A stretch of DNA of 64,000 bases from UBA5189 sp040389445. Its GTDB lineage: Bacteria > Chloroflexota > Limnocylindria > Limnocylindrales > CSP1-4. The position numbers and the translations under genes were made by a program. Shown piece after piece: positions 34,109-42,183 of the stretch; within the stretch, counting starts at the first letter, position 1, and each line of letters begins with the position of its first letter. Below the pieces are notes generated by a model. It searched no databases and was not told the origin of the DNA. It saw nothing but the letters and a program-made list of their open reading frames with translations. The stretch spans positions 1 to 64,000 of the forward strand of contig JAZJZX010000008.1 in assembly GCA_040389445.1 (NCBI GenBank), read 5' to 3'.

Positions 34109-35071
34109 ATGACCACGAGCTGGCTGGCCGAGCTGGACGGGCGGCGCGTCGCGGTGGAGATCCCGGCGACCACCGCCAATCTCGGCGCGGGCTACGACTG
34201 CCTCGGCATGGCACTCGACATGACCAATCGGGTGGTCCTGGAGGTCCGCGGCTGGAACAAGTCAGCCCATGAACTGAGCGTGACCGGCGAAGGCGAAGGC
34301 GAGCTGACGCCCGACGCCGACAACCGCTTCATCCGGGGCGTCGAGGCGGCGATCATCGAGGTCCACGGCGAGGTACCGAAGGGCGCCACCTGGCGGGTGG
34401 AGATGACGAATCGGATTCCGCTGGCGCGCGGCCTGGGGTCGAGTGCAGCCGCGACGATCGGTGGCCTGCTCGCCGCAAATGCGCTCCTCGGTGAGGTGTT
34501 CACGCCCATCGACCTGCTCCGCCTGGCGACCCGGATCGAGGGCCATCCGGACAACGCGGCGCCGGCGCTGCTCGGTGGGTTCGTGGTCTCGGTGGCGACC
34601 GGCGATTCGGTCGAGGCGATCCGATTTGACGTGCCGCGCGGCGTCCGGGCCGTCGTGTTCATTCCCGACCTCCGGCTGGCGACCGACGAGATGCGCCGTG
34701 TGCTGCCGGCCACGGTTCCGCGCGAGGATGCCGTGGCCAACCTCGGCCGCGTGGCGATCGGCGTCGCGGGGTTGGCGACGGGCCGGAGCGACCTTCTCCG
34801 ACTCCTGACGGAGGACCGGCTGCACGAGCCATATCGGGCGGCTGCGTATCCGCAACTCCCGCGGATGGTCGCCGATGCGCGCGCCGCCGGCGCATTGGGC
34901 GCGTGCCTCAGCGGGGCCGGCTCGGCGATCATCGCGCTCACCGACACGATCTCCGGCGTGGCCCGGATCGAGGCGGCCTACCGGGCTGCCGCCGCGGACA
35001 CGGATCTCCCCGGCCGGGTCGAGGTCGTCAAGCCTCGCAACGCCGGCGCGATGGTGCTGCCGGGCGCCTGA
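34109..35071 (+). CDS. thrB: Homoserine kinase
   Basis: 320-residue GHMP kinase. N-terminal PATTANLGAGYDCLG, ATP-binding PLARGLGSSAAATIGG (about residues 107-122) and C-terminal GACLSGAGSAIIAL. ATG 34109 is 42 nt after thrC. Gene order hom-thrC-thrB gives the full route from aspartate semialdehyde to threonine, with lysC at 37.7 kb. Confidence 0.93.
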   Translation: MTTSWLAELDGRRVAVEIPATTANLGAGYDCLGMALDMTNRVVLEVRGWNKSAHELSVTGEGEGELTPDADNRFIRGVEAAIIEVHGEVPKGATWRVEMTNRIPLARGLGSSAAATIGGLLAANALLGEVFTPIDLLRLATRIEGHPDNAAPALLGGFVVSVATGDSVEAIRFDVPRGVRAVVFIPDLRLATDEMRRVLPATVPREDAVANLGRVAIGVAGLATGRSDLLRLLTEDRLHEPYRAAAYPQLPRMVADARAAGALGACLSGAGSAIIALTDTISGVARIEAAYRAAAADTDLPGRVEVVKPRNAGAMVLPGA

Positions 35072-35081
35072 CGGTGACGAA

Positions 35082-35147
35082 GGGCCCCGAAGGTCGACGC
35101 CCCGGCCCCGGCGGTTGACGCCCCGGCCCCGGAGGTTGACGCCCGGG
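35082..35147. repeat. 21-bp tandem repeat, three copies
   Basis: Units of the form GACGCCCCGGCCCCGGMGGTT repeat three times between thrB and a small membrane protein gene. TTGACG at the unit junctions resembles a -35 box, and the last one lies upstream of the small gene, though spacing to its -10-like GACACT is too short. Confidence 0.7.
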
Positions 35148-35161
35148 CGGACACTGGCGGT

Positions 35162-35356
35162 ATGGATGTCGCCGGGAACCTCGCCCAGTCCATCGGACAG
35201 GGGATCGTCGGTCTCGTCGGGGGCGCCCTGCGTGCGCTCGGCGCCGCCGCTCAGGGCATCGTCCATGCCCTCCAGTCGATCCTGCCCGGGCCGTGGCTCC
35301 CGATCGTCGCGGTCGCAGTCATGGTGCTGTTCGTCTGGAACGTGTTCAAGCGCTGA
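35162..35356 (+). CDS. Small membrane protein, 64 aa
   Basis: An amphipathic Gly/Ala-rich N-terminal half (GQGIVGLVGGALRALGAAAQ) is followed by one clear transmembrane helix (about 43-60, WLPIVAVAVMVLFVWNVF) and a basic terminus KR. ATG 35162; a weak -10, GACACT, lies 6 nt upstream. The ordered helix pattern and lack of frameshift suggest a real gene. It resembles small membrane-active or toxin-like peptides only in general shape; no function assigned. Confidence 0.6.
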   Translation: MDVAGNLAQSIGQGIVGLVGGALRALGAAAQGIVHALQSILPGPWLPIVAVAVMVLFVWNVFKR

Positions 35357-35358
35357 GG

Positions 35359-36132
35359 TCAGCGTGGGTGCGCGCCGATGAACGCCAGGACCTCCGCCCA
35401 GGCTGCCGCCGACGCCTCCGCGTGGTCAGCGGCCCTGCGGTCGAAGAACGAGTGCGGAGCGCCGGGATAGGTCACCGTCCGGTGCTCGACGCCCGCCGCG
35501 TCGAGGGCGTCGTCGAAGGTGTCACGGACCGCTGGTCCGATGGCGTTGTCAGCGCCGCCGTAGATCGCCAGGACAGGTGCCGTGATGTTTGCCGCCACGT
35601 CGGCCGGAGCCGGCGCGCCGCTGCCGGTCGAACCGGTCGGCCAGCCGTAGAACCCGATCAATCCGGCGAGGTCGAGGTCAAGGGTGCCGGCGAGGAAGGT
35701 CAGTCGGCCGCCCATGCAGAACCCGATGACGAACACGCGCGAAGGGGCATCCTCCGCCATGCGCAGCGTCCGCACCGCGGCGACGCCGGCCCGAATATCC
35801 GCGGCCAGCGCGTCCCAGCGCGTCCGGCCCACGTGTGGCGCGTACTCGAAGTCCGCACCGCGATCGCCGATCCCGGCGGTTCGACCGAACCAGTCGATCG
35901 CCACCGCATCGATGCCGTGTTCCGCGAACCGAAGCGCCAGTTCCTGGTAGTAGGCGTGCAGACCGCGGACATCGGGCAGGATGAGGATGCCGGCGCCGTT
36001 CGGGGTGGCGGCCCGGGCCGCATACGCGCCGAAGGCGGTTCCATCGGCCGACGTGAGCGTCATCGGCGTACCGTCGAGGGAACCGCCCGCTATCGGGGCG
36101 ATCGGCGGTCGACTGTCGGCGTCGAAGCACAC
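35359..36132 (-). CDS. Dienelactone hydrolase family protein
   Basis: 257-residue alpha/beta hydrolase. Catalytic triad positions are readable: Cys in VIGFCMGGRL, Asp in IYGGADNAIG and His in PGAPHSFFD. Oxyanion-side ILILPDVRGLHAYYQELALR is present. A Cys nucleophile marks the dienelactone hydrolase branch; many members are general esterases. Its stop is 3 nt from the end of the convergent small membrane protein gene. It is probably co-transcribed with the GNAT gene 17 nt upstream. Confidence 0.88.
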   Translation of the reverse strand: MCFDADSRPPIAPIAGGSLDGTPMTLTSADGTAFGAYAARAATPNGAGILILPDVRGLHAYYQELALRFAEHGIDAVAIDWFGRTAGIGDRGADFEYAPHVGRTRWDALAADIRAGVAAVRTLRMAEDAPSRVFVIGFCMGGRLTFLAGTLDLDLAGLIGFYGWPTGSTGSGAPAPADVAANITAPVLAIYGGADNAIGPAVRDTFDDALDAAGVEHRTVTYPGAPHSFFDRRAADHAEASAAAWAEVLAFIGAHPR

Positions 36133-36149
36133 GGCTCTCTCCTTCGCTC

Positions 36150-37157
36150 TCAGCCGACCGTGATCGCCGGCTGCTCCATGATCGGTCGGGTGAACGCCAC
36201 GATGTCCGTGGTGATGGCCAGACCGAGGCTCGCGTACAGCGCGAGCGCTGCGTCATTCGTCCGTTCTGCCGCGACCATGGCTCGTCGTGCACCGAGTGTG
36301 CGCGCCGTCCGCAACACGGCGCGGCAGATGTGGCCACCCAGTCCACGCCGATGCCACTCGGGGTGGACGCCGACGGGCTCCAGCTCGACGACACCGCTCA
36401 TCGGGTCAAACCAGCCGAGCGCGAACGCCACCACGCGGCCATCGGCCGCGACGAGCTGGAGATCCAGGTCGGCGCGATAGAGCCATGCTCGGCGGACGGT
36501 TCGGTAGCGCTCCGCGGTCATGGTGGAAGCGGGAAACGCCGCTCGCCCGCAGATCACCCGCGCCTCGATGTCCGGCTCGGAGCTGAGCGCGCGAAGTGCC
36601 AGTCCCGGTGGCAGCCGGGTGGCCGGCCATGCATCCGCCACCGTCAGGTCGCCTGTGAACTGCACGAGACCGGGCCGCGCCTCGGGCCCGAGACCCAGCG
36701 CATCCAGGCCTCCCATCGCCGCCTGGTCACTCGCGGCGACCCACGCCCGGAGCTGGGCCGGGGCCGCACCTCCGAAGGCCGTGGCCGCGCCCGCGCCCGC
36801 CGTGGCCGTGGCCGCGCCCCCGAGCGCCCCGTGCCGGATCTCGGCCCAGTCAAGGATCTCGGCCACGAGCGCCACGACCGCCGGAGGCTCATCCGGCCCG
36901 ACCAGGAAGTCGAGGTCCGCCGGGGGCGAGAACCATGCGAATGCCACGAGTTCATCATCCGGACCCAGCCAGAGCCGCACACGCTCGGTCATCCCGGGCG
37001 CCCGTCCGTATGTCTGGACGACCCACCAATCGAGGTCGCCGGGATGGATGCGGGCCGCGGGCCAGTCCCGCGAGAGGCGAGCTCGGGCGAGCGCCTGCAT
37101 CGCGCGGGTGTCGTCGCGGGACCGCCAGGCACGAGAACGGAAGGACCCGATCACCAT
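36150..37157 (-). CDS. GNAT acetyltransferase, two-domain
   Basis: 335 residues. N-terminal degenerate GNAT half (about 20-190), containing an Ala/Gly/Thr-rich insert at about 113-133. A C-terminal GNAT domain (about 195-325) has the acetyl-CoA motif VGVHPEWHRRGLGGHICRAV and NDAALALYASLGL. The layout resembles mycothiol-synthase-like tandem GNATs, but no mycothiol genes are visible. ATG 37157 may be slightly long; a start nearer 37100 is possible because sequence before it abuts a decayed gene. Confidence 0.8.
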   Translation of the reverse strand: MVIGSFRSRAWRSRDDTRAMQALARARLSRDWPAARIHPGDLDWWVVQTYGRAPGMTERVRLWLGPDDELVAFAWFSPPADLDFLVGPDEPPAVVALVAEILDWAEIRHGALGGAATATAGAGAATAFGGAAPAQLRAWVAASDQAAMGGLDALGLGPEARPGLVQFTGDLTVADAWPATRLPPGLALRALSSEPDIEARVICGRAAFPASTMTAERYRTVRRAWLYRADLDLQLVAADGRVVAFALGWFDPMSGVVELEPVGVHPEWHRRGLGGHICRAVLRTARTLGARRAMVAAERTNDAALALYASLGLAITTDIVAFTRPIMEQPAITVG

Positions 37158-37189
37158 CGATCCATTGTGCCGCGTGGGCCTTGTGTGAC

Positions 37190-37620
37190 ATGGCCGGTTG
37201 ATAGGTGTTCGTCAGGCGCGCGAGGTCCTCGGGGCCCAGGAGACCACGTTCCCGACCGGCCTCGAGTGCAACGAGCAGTTGGCCGGAATCTGTCCCGAGT
37301 CGTGCGCAGTCGAGGAGCGTCCGCGGTAGGGAGGTGAGCCAGATGTCGTCACGCAGGACCCGGTCGCCTGGGGCAATCTTCGAGCGATGGATCGTGACAC
37401 CTGGCCGGGGCTTGAGCCCGGACGAGGGCGGCACGGTCACGCGGATCGTGGTGGGCAGGACGTCCGAGAGACCGTAGAACTCGAGGGCGGTGTCGTGACT
37501 GAAGGTCGCCCCGGGGGCGCTGGCCTGGAGCGCGTAGAACTCGTCGCGCGGGGTCGGCGGGTATTGCCGGAGCCGGTAGACCCCGTGGGAGTCGGGTCTG
37601 GGAATCACAGCCGCACGCAT
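37190..37620 (-). pseudogene. Truncated AbiEi-family antitoxin-like remnant
   Basis: From Met at 37620 the frame reads the wing of a winged helix (DSHGVYRLRQYPP) and then the AbiEi core: FSHDTALEFYGLSDVLP, TIRVTVPPSSGLKPRPGVTI, SLPRTLLDCARLGT and ALEAGRERGLLGPEDLARL. The N-terminal DNA-binding helices are missing, because lysC and its promoter begin there. The frame runs without a natural end into the GNAT gene. No AbiEii nucleotidyltransferase partner is nearby. Read as a remnant of a type IV toxin-antitoxin or similar gene; the 3-prime limit is approximate. Confidence 0.6.
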
Positions 37621-37666
37621 ACGCGGCGGGCGTGGAGCGCATTGTGGAGGCCCCGGAACGGTCGGG

Positions 37667-37672
37667 TAGAAT
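37667..37672 (+). promoter_or_regulatory. -10 box of the lysC-birA-acc-fab run
   Basis: TAGAAT, 9 nt before the ATG at 37682. TTGTGG at 37642-37647 could be a -35 with a long 19-nt spacer. No RBS lies between the box and the start. Only clear promoter seen at the head of the 15-gene run. Confidence 0.45.
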
Positions 37673-37681
37673 GCGCGCCCG

Positions 37682-38956
37682 ATGCACCGCCCTCTCGTGG
37701 TCCAGAAGTTCGGCGGCTCCTCCGTTGCGGATGCGGATCGAATCCGACGCGTCGCGCGGCGGATTGCGCGCGAACGCGCGGCGGGTGCCGATCTCGTGGT
37801 GGTCGTGTCGGCCATGGGCGACACGACCGACGAGTTGCTGGCGCTTGCCGGCGCCATCACCGACGAGCCCGATCCGCGCGAACTGGACATGCTCCTGGCC
37901 ACCGGCGAGCACCAGAGCGCGACCCTCGTGTCCATGGCCCTCCACTCCCTCGGCATCAAGGCCATCTCGCTGACCGGGCCGCAGGCCGGGATCACCACGG
38001 ACGGGCGCTATGGTCGGGCCCGGATCGCCAACGTGGACCCGGTCCGGATCCGCGAGGAGATCGAGCGAGGCAGCGTGGTCATCATCGCCGGCTTCCAGGG
38101 GCAGAGCGCCGATGCGGTGGGTCGGGCCGAGATGACCACCCTCGGGCGGGGCGGCTCGGATACGACGGCCGTCGCCCTGGCCGCCGCGCTCGGGGCGGAG
38201 CGATGCCAGATCTTCACGGATGTGCGCGGCATCTACACGGCGGATCCGCGAATCGTCCGGAATGCGCGCCAGCTCCCGGTGATCGGGTACGAGGAGATGC
38301 TCGAGCTCGCCCATCAGGGGGCCCAGGTCATGCAGGTCCGTGCCGTCGAGCTCGGCTGGGTCAACGACGTCGTCATCGAGGTGCTCAGCTCGTTCGAGGA
38401 CGCGCCGGGTACGCTCATCAAGGAGGACCTGCTCGTGGAACAGCGGAACAAGGTTCGCGGCCTTGCGCACGACCGCAACGTGGCCAAGGTCACCGTCGTC
38501 GCGGTCCCGGACCGTCCGGGCGTGGCGCGGGCATTGTTCGATCCCCTCGCGGAGGCCGGGATCAACGTGGACATGATCGTCCAGAACGTCGGACACGGCG
38601 GCGCGACGGACCTGTCGTTCACGGTTCCGCGGGTCGAGCTGGCGAAGGCCCGGAAGGTGCTCGAACCCATCGTGCGCGAGCTCGGCGCCCGCGAACTCAC
38701 CACCGATGCCTCGGTGGCGAAGGTCTCGATCGTCGGGGCCGGGCTGCACAACGCTCCGGGTTATGCGGCCAGGATGTTCGGGACGCTCGCCGATGCCGGC
38801 GTGAACATCGAGATGATCTCGACCTCCGAGGTCCGGATCACCTGCATGATCGCGGAGGACGCCCTGCCGCAGGCGCTCGATGCCCTCCACGGCGCCTTCG
38901 AGCTGGCCAGGCCGGATCCGATCGACGCCGCCGCAACCGGCCGGGCGGCCGGTTGA
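37682..38956 (+). CDS. lysC: Aspartate kinase
   Basis: 424 residues; first step of the lysine/threonine/methionine pathway. Kinase signature VQKFGGSSVADADRIRRVA at the start, MGDTTDELL and GRGGSDTTAVALAAALGA. Two C-terminal ACT domains (about 270-410; VPDRPGVARALFDPLAEAGI and GLHNAPGYAARMFGTLADAG) should bind feedback amino acids. It is separated from hom-thrCB by 2.6 kb and heads the biotin/fatty-acid run, with birA 4 nt downstream. Confidence 0.95.
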   Translation: MHRPLVVQKFGGSSVADADRIRRVARRIARERAAGADLVVVVSAMGDTTDELLALAGAITDEPDPRELDMLLATGEHQSATLVSMALHSLGIKAISLTGPQAGITTDGRYGRARIANVDPVRIREEIERGSVVIIAGFQGQSADAVGRAEMTTLGRGGSDTTAVALAAALGAERCQIFTDVRGIYTADPRIVRNARQLPVIGYEEMLELAHQGAQVMQVRAVELGWVNDVVIEVLSSFEDAPGTLIKEDLLVEQRNKVRGLAHDRNVAKVTVVAVPDRPGVARALFDPLAEAGINVDMIVQNVGHGGATDLSFTVPRVELAKARKVLEPIVRELGARELTTDASVAKVSIVGAGLHNAPGYAARMFGTLADAGVNIEMISTSEVRITCMIAEDALPQALDALHGAFELARPDPIDAAATGRAAG

Positions 38957-38960
38957 TCCG

Positions 38961-39866
38961 GTGACGCGCCCCGGGGTCCTCGATGCGTACGCGCGCTTCG
39001 AACGATTCGGTGCCGTCGGCTCAACCAACGACATCATTCGGGACTGGCTGGCCGAAGGCGTCCCTGAGGTCTGCATCGCCGTCGCCGACGAGCAGGTGGC
39101 GGGTCGCGGCCGGAACGGGCGAGCCTGGTCTGCGCCCGCCGGGACGGCCCTCCTGTGTTCCATCGGATTCCGGCCGACCTGGCTCGAGCCGGCCGACACG
39201 TGGCGGCTCGCGGCGATGGTGGGGCTGGCGATGGCGGATGCGGCCGAGGACGCCGCCGGCCTGGGCGAGGGCACGATCCGATTCAAGTGGCCCAACGACT
39301 TCGTCGTCATTCGGGAAGGTTCCGACGCCGTGCTCATCGGCGACGTGACCGCCGATGAGGCCATCGAACAGCAGAGCGCCCCGCTGGCCCTGCGCAAGCT
39401 CGCCGGAATCCTCGGCGAGACCGACGGGCTCGGTACGGGCGACCCGCGGGCCGTGGTCGGGATCGGCATCAATGCCGACTGGCCGGCGACGGCATTCCCG
39501 CCCGAGCTGGCGGGGTCGATGACCTCGCTGCGCGAGGTATCGGGCGGCCGGCCGATCGATCGAGAAGCCATGCTCGACGGATTCCTGGGCCGCCTGGAAA
39601 CGCGCGTCGCGGCACTCCGCGGAGGCCGCTTCGACGTCGCCGGATGGACCGCACGCCAGGTGACGACGGGGCACCTCGTGACGCTGTCCGGGATCGACGG
39701 CTCCACCACCACCGTGCGGGCGATCGGCGTCGACGGTGCCAGCGGAGCGCTGGTCGTGCAGGACATCCACGGCGAGGACCTCCACCGCCCGGGCGGGGCC
39801 CCGGAGCGACTCGTCTTCGCGGGCGAGATCCTGCGCCTGCGCCTGCCGGCTGCGGGGATGGTGTAA
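38961..39866 (+). CDS. birA: Biotin-[acetyl-CoA carboxylase] ligase, monofunctional
   Basis: 301 residues from GTG 38961. Catalytic motifs: GSTNDII, biotinoyl-AMP loop GRGRNGRAWSAPAG, KWPND, KLAGILGE and VGIGINADWP; a C-terminal SH3-like domain is present. There is no N-terminal DNA-binding domain, so it does not regulate biotin genes itself. Between KWPND and KLAGIL there are about 32 residues where typical enzymes have about 6, an unusual insertion. It lies in the operon with both carboxyl-carrier genes and should biotinylate the AccB at 47845. Confidence 0.92.
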   Translation: MTRPGVLDAYARFERFGAVGSTNDIIRDWLAEGVPEVCIAVADEQVAGRGRNGRAWSAPAGTALLCSIGFRPTWLEPADTWRLAAMVGLAMADAAEDAAGLGEGTIRFKWPNDFVVIREGSDAVLIGDVTADEAIEQQSAPLALRKLAGILGETDGLGTGDPRAVVGIGINADWPATAFPPELAGSMTSLREVSGGRPIDREAMLDGFLGRLETRVAALRGGRFDVAGWTARQVTTGHLVTLSGIDGSTTTVRAIGVDGASGALVVQDIHGEDLHRPGGAPERLVFAGEILRLRLPAAGMV

Positions 39867-39870
39867 CGAC

Positions 39871-40533
39871 ATGGCGCGTCCGGTGTTCAGGAGTACGGGA
39901 GCGGCACCAATGGCCGCGCCCCGGATCGCGCATCTGGATCTGGATCGGCCGCTCGTGGAGGCGGCGCTCCGTGACCCCGGGCGGTTCGAAGCACTCTACC
40001 GGCGGTACGTGGCCCAGGTGTACAGCTTCGCCTACTACGAACTCGGGGATCATCACGCGGCCGAGGACGCGACCGCGCGGACCTTCCTGTCCGCATTGGC
40101 CAACCTGTCGCGCTTCGAGGAGCGGGCGCGTCCCGACGACGGCGACGGCGCATCCACCTTCAAGGTCTGGCTCTTCCAGATCGCCCGGAACGGCATCGCC
40201 AACGAACGGCGGACGGCGCGCCGGAATCCCGTGCTGGTCCTGGACGAGCCCACCGCCGCGCTCATCGCGGACCCGCTGAACGTGGAGGGCGATGCCGTTC
40301 GGCGCGACGAGGCCGCGGCGGCCTGGAGCGCGGTCGGCCGCCTGCCCGGTGATCGTCGCCGGGCCCTCGTGCTCCGCTTTGTCAACGAGTTGAGCACGGC
40401 CGAAATCGCCGGCGTCATGGGCCGCTCGGAAGGGGCGGTCCGGGTCCTGCTGCATCGAGGCCTTCGGGCCGTCGCACGGGACATCGGCGACGCTGCCGGG
40501 CGCAGGCCTCGAGCGCCGCGGAGTGGTCGATGA
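39871..40533 (+). CDS. ECF-type RNA polymerase sigma factor
   Basis: 220 residues. Region 2 (FEALYRRYVAQVYSFAYYEL and GDHHAAEDATARTFLSAL, about 40-75) and region 4 (LPGDRRRALVLRFVNELSTA, then EIAGVMGRSEGAVRVLLHRG) are intact, with a linker of about 55 residues. ATG 39871 is 4 nt after birA; an ATG at 39910 is an alternative. Its stop overlaps a membrane-protein gene (ATGA), the usual sigma/anti-sigma layout. Placement inside an acc operon suggests control of envelope or lipid genes. Confidence 0.88.
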   Translation: MARPVFRSTGAAPMAAPRIAHLDLDRPLVEAALRDPGRFEALYRRYVAQVYSFAYYELGDHHAAEDATARTFLSALANLSRFEERARPDDGDGASTFKVWLFQIARNGIANERRTARRNPVLVLDEPTAALIADPLNVEGDAVRRDEAAAAWSAVGRLPGDRRRALVLRFVNELSTAEIAGVMGRSEGAVRVLLHRGLRAVARDIGDAAGRRPRAPRSGR

Positions 40534-41159
40534 CGCTCGTGGGTCGCGACGTGCTGGAGGTGGACGCGCTGGTGACGGATCGCTACCTCGATTCCCTGCT
40601 CGCTGCCGGGGAGGCCGCAGGGCTGCCGGAGTCGCCGGCTCCGGAAACCCGGCGCCGCGCGTGGTTTCTGGCCGGAATGCACCGGGACACGAACGCAGCC
40701 CGGCTGGATCGCGGTGTTCGACTGGCGTCGGAGCGGCTCACCCGGGACCTGCCGCGCTTCCATCCGTCGTTCCGGTTCGAGGAGCGTCTTGCGGTACGGC
40801 TGGCCGAAGCGGCCGCCGCCATGCGCCTGCCGGTGGCCGCGGGGGGCGAAGATGTCTCGCACTCCATCCCGTTTCCGTTGCCGGATGCCGGCTTCGGCGC
40901 CGACCCGCTGGACGAGGTCGAGCCCCGCGGTTCGTCCGAGCCCCGCGGTTCGTCCGGGACGCGTGGTTCGTCCGGGCCGGATCCACGACCGCTGCTCGTC
41001 GGCGGTGCCGTTGCCGCGTCCGCGCTGAGCCTGGCCGGAGCCGCGTGGGTGGCCTGGCGCCGCTCGCGACCCAGTGGCTCGCCGATGGCCCGCGCGGCCA
41101 GGGCCGCGCATGCGATGCGCGGCCGTCCAACGCCGCCGATGCGCGGCCGACCGGCCTAG
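40530..41159 (+). CDS. Putative membrane-bound anti-sigma partner
   Basis: 209 residues. Soluble N-terminal part (about 1-128) with two helical blocks, an acidic/Ser-rich linker containing three exact-spaced RGSS repeats (residues 131-148), one transmembrane helix (about 154-176, LLVGGAVAASALSLAGAAWV) and a short basic tail. No zinc-binding anti-sigma motif is seen. The role is inferred from the 4-nt overlap with the sigma gene and topology; sequence alone does not place it in a known anti-sigma family. Confidence 0.65.
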   Translation: MTLVGRDVLEVDALVTDRYLDSLLAAGEAAGLPESPAPETRRRAWFLAGMHRDTNAARLDRGVRLASERLTRDLPRFHPSFRFEERLAVRLAEAAAAMRLPVAAGGEDVSHSIPFPLPDAGFGADPLDEVEPRGSSEPRGSSGTRGSSGPDPRPLLVGGAVAASALSLAGAAWVAWRRSRPSGSPMARAARAAHAMRGRPTPPMRGRPA

Positions 41160-41166
41160 GCGACCG

Positions 41167-42183
41167 ATGCCCATCAAGCTGCCGTCATTCCGCCCGCGCA
41201 AGGACGCCTACCCGGCCGACCTGTGGACCAAATGCCCGTCCTGCTCCGAGATGCTGTTCAACAAGCAGCTGGACAAGGCGGACCGGGTCTGTCCCACCTG
41301 CGGGCATCACTTCCGCCTGTCGGCCGAGGTGCGCATCTCCATGCTCGTGGACGACCGGAGCTTCGTGGAGCTGGACGCCGGTCTGCAGAGCGTGGACGCG
41401 CTCGGGTTCGTGGACCAGAAGCCCTATCCGGACCGTCTCGCGGCCGCGCAGCTGGCCACCGGCATGCGCGACGCCGCCGTTCGCGGCATCGCGACGATCG
41501 ACGGCCACCGGGTGTCCCTGTGCGTGATGGACTTCGCGTTCATGGGCGGATCGATGGGCGCCGTCGTCGGCGAGAAGGTGACCCGGGCGGCGGAGCAGGC
41601 CCTGGTGGACCGGCTGCCCCTGATCATCGTGTCCGCGTCGGGTGGCGCGCGCATGCAGGAGGGCACGCTGGCGCTGATGCAACTGGCCAAGACCTGCGCC
41701 GCGCTCGAGCGGCTGCGCGCGGCCGGCGTGCCGTACATCTCCGTGATGAGCGATCCGACGACAGGCGGGGTCTTTGCCTCATTCGCCGTCCTTGGGGACA
41801 TCAACATCGCCGAGCCCAATGCCCTGATCGGGTTTGCCGGTGCGCGGGTGGCCGCGGGTACCATCGCCCAGGAGCTCCCACCCGGGTTCCAGCGCTCGGA
41901 ATTCCTGTTCGAGCACGGGTTCGTGGATCGGGTGGTGCCGCGGCGGGCATTGCGCGGCGAGATCGGCCAGCTCCTCCGCTACCTCGTTCCGTCGCCCATT
42001 CACCTCGTGCCCGCCGAGGGCCGGTCGATGTTCGATCCCATCGGATTCCTGACCTCGCTCGCCGACAAGGTGGTCCCGGACCTGGGCCTGTCGGACGAGC
42101 CTGCCGCCCGACCGGTCCACGCCGGTCCCGATGATGCGGTTCCGGCCGCCCGCGCCGCGGACCGGGAGCAGGCCCATGGTTGA
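41167..42183 (+). CDS. accD: Acetyl-CoA carboxylase carboxyltransferase beta subunit
   Basis: 338 residues. N-terminal zinc ribbon KCPSCSEMLFNKQL ... VCPTCGHHF (four Cys), then the crotonase-like carboxyltransferase core (FMGGSMGAVVGEKV, SASGGARMQEGTLALMQLAK, VMSDPTTGGVFASFA). ATG 41167 is 7 nt after the membrane protein gene. The C-terminal tail of about 35 residues is Ala/Asp-rich. Forms the alpha2beta2 transferase with AccA, which starts within its last codons. Confidence 0.95.
   Translation: MPIKLPSFRPRKDAYPADLWTKCPSCSEMLFNKQLDKADRVCPTCGHHFRLSAEVRISMLVDDRSFVELDAGLQSVDALGFVDQKPYPDRLAAAQLATGMRDAAVRGIATIDGHRVSLCVMDFAFMGGSMGAVVGEKVTRAAEQALVDRLPLIIVSASGGARMQEGTLALMQLAKTCAALERLRAAGVPYISVMSDPTTGGVFASFAVLGDINIAEPNALIGFAGARVAAGTIAQELPPGFQRSEFLFEHGFVDRVVPRRALRGEIGQLLRYLVPSPIHLVPAEGRSMFDPIGFLTSLADKVVPDLGLSDEPAARPVHAGPDDAVPAARAADREQAHG

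Noticed and set aside
37349..39766. Very long open frame on the minus strand opposite lysC and birA
   Set aside because: Low-complexity Arg/Pro/Ser-rich translation with no domains; it is the antisense of two well-supported genes in GC-rich DNA.
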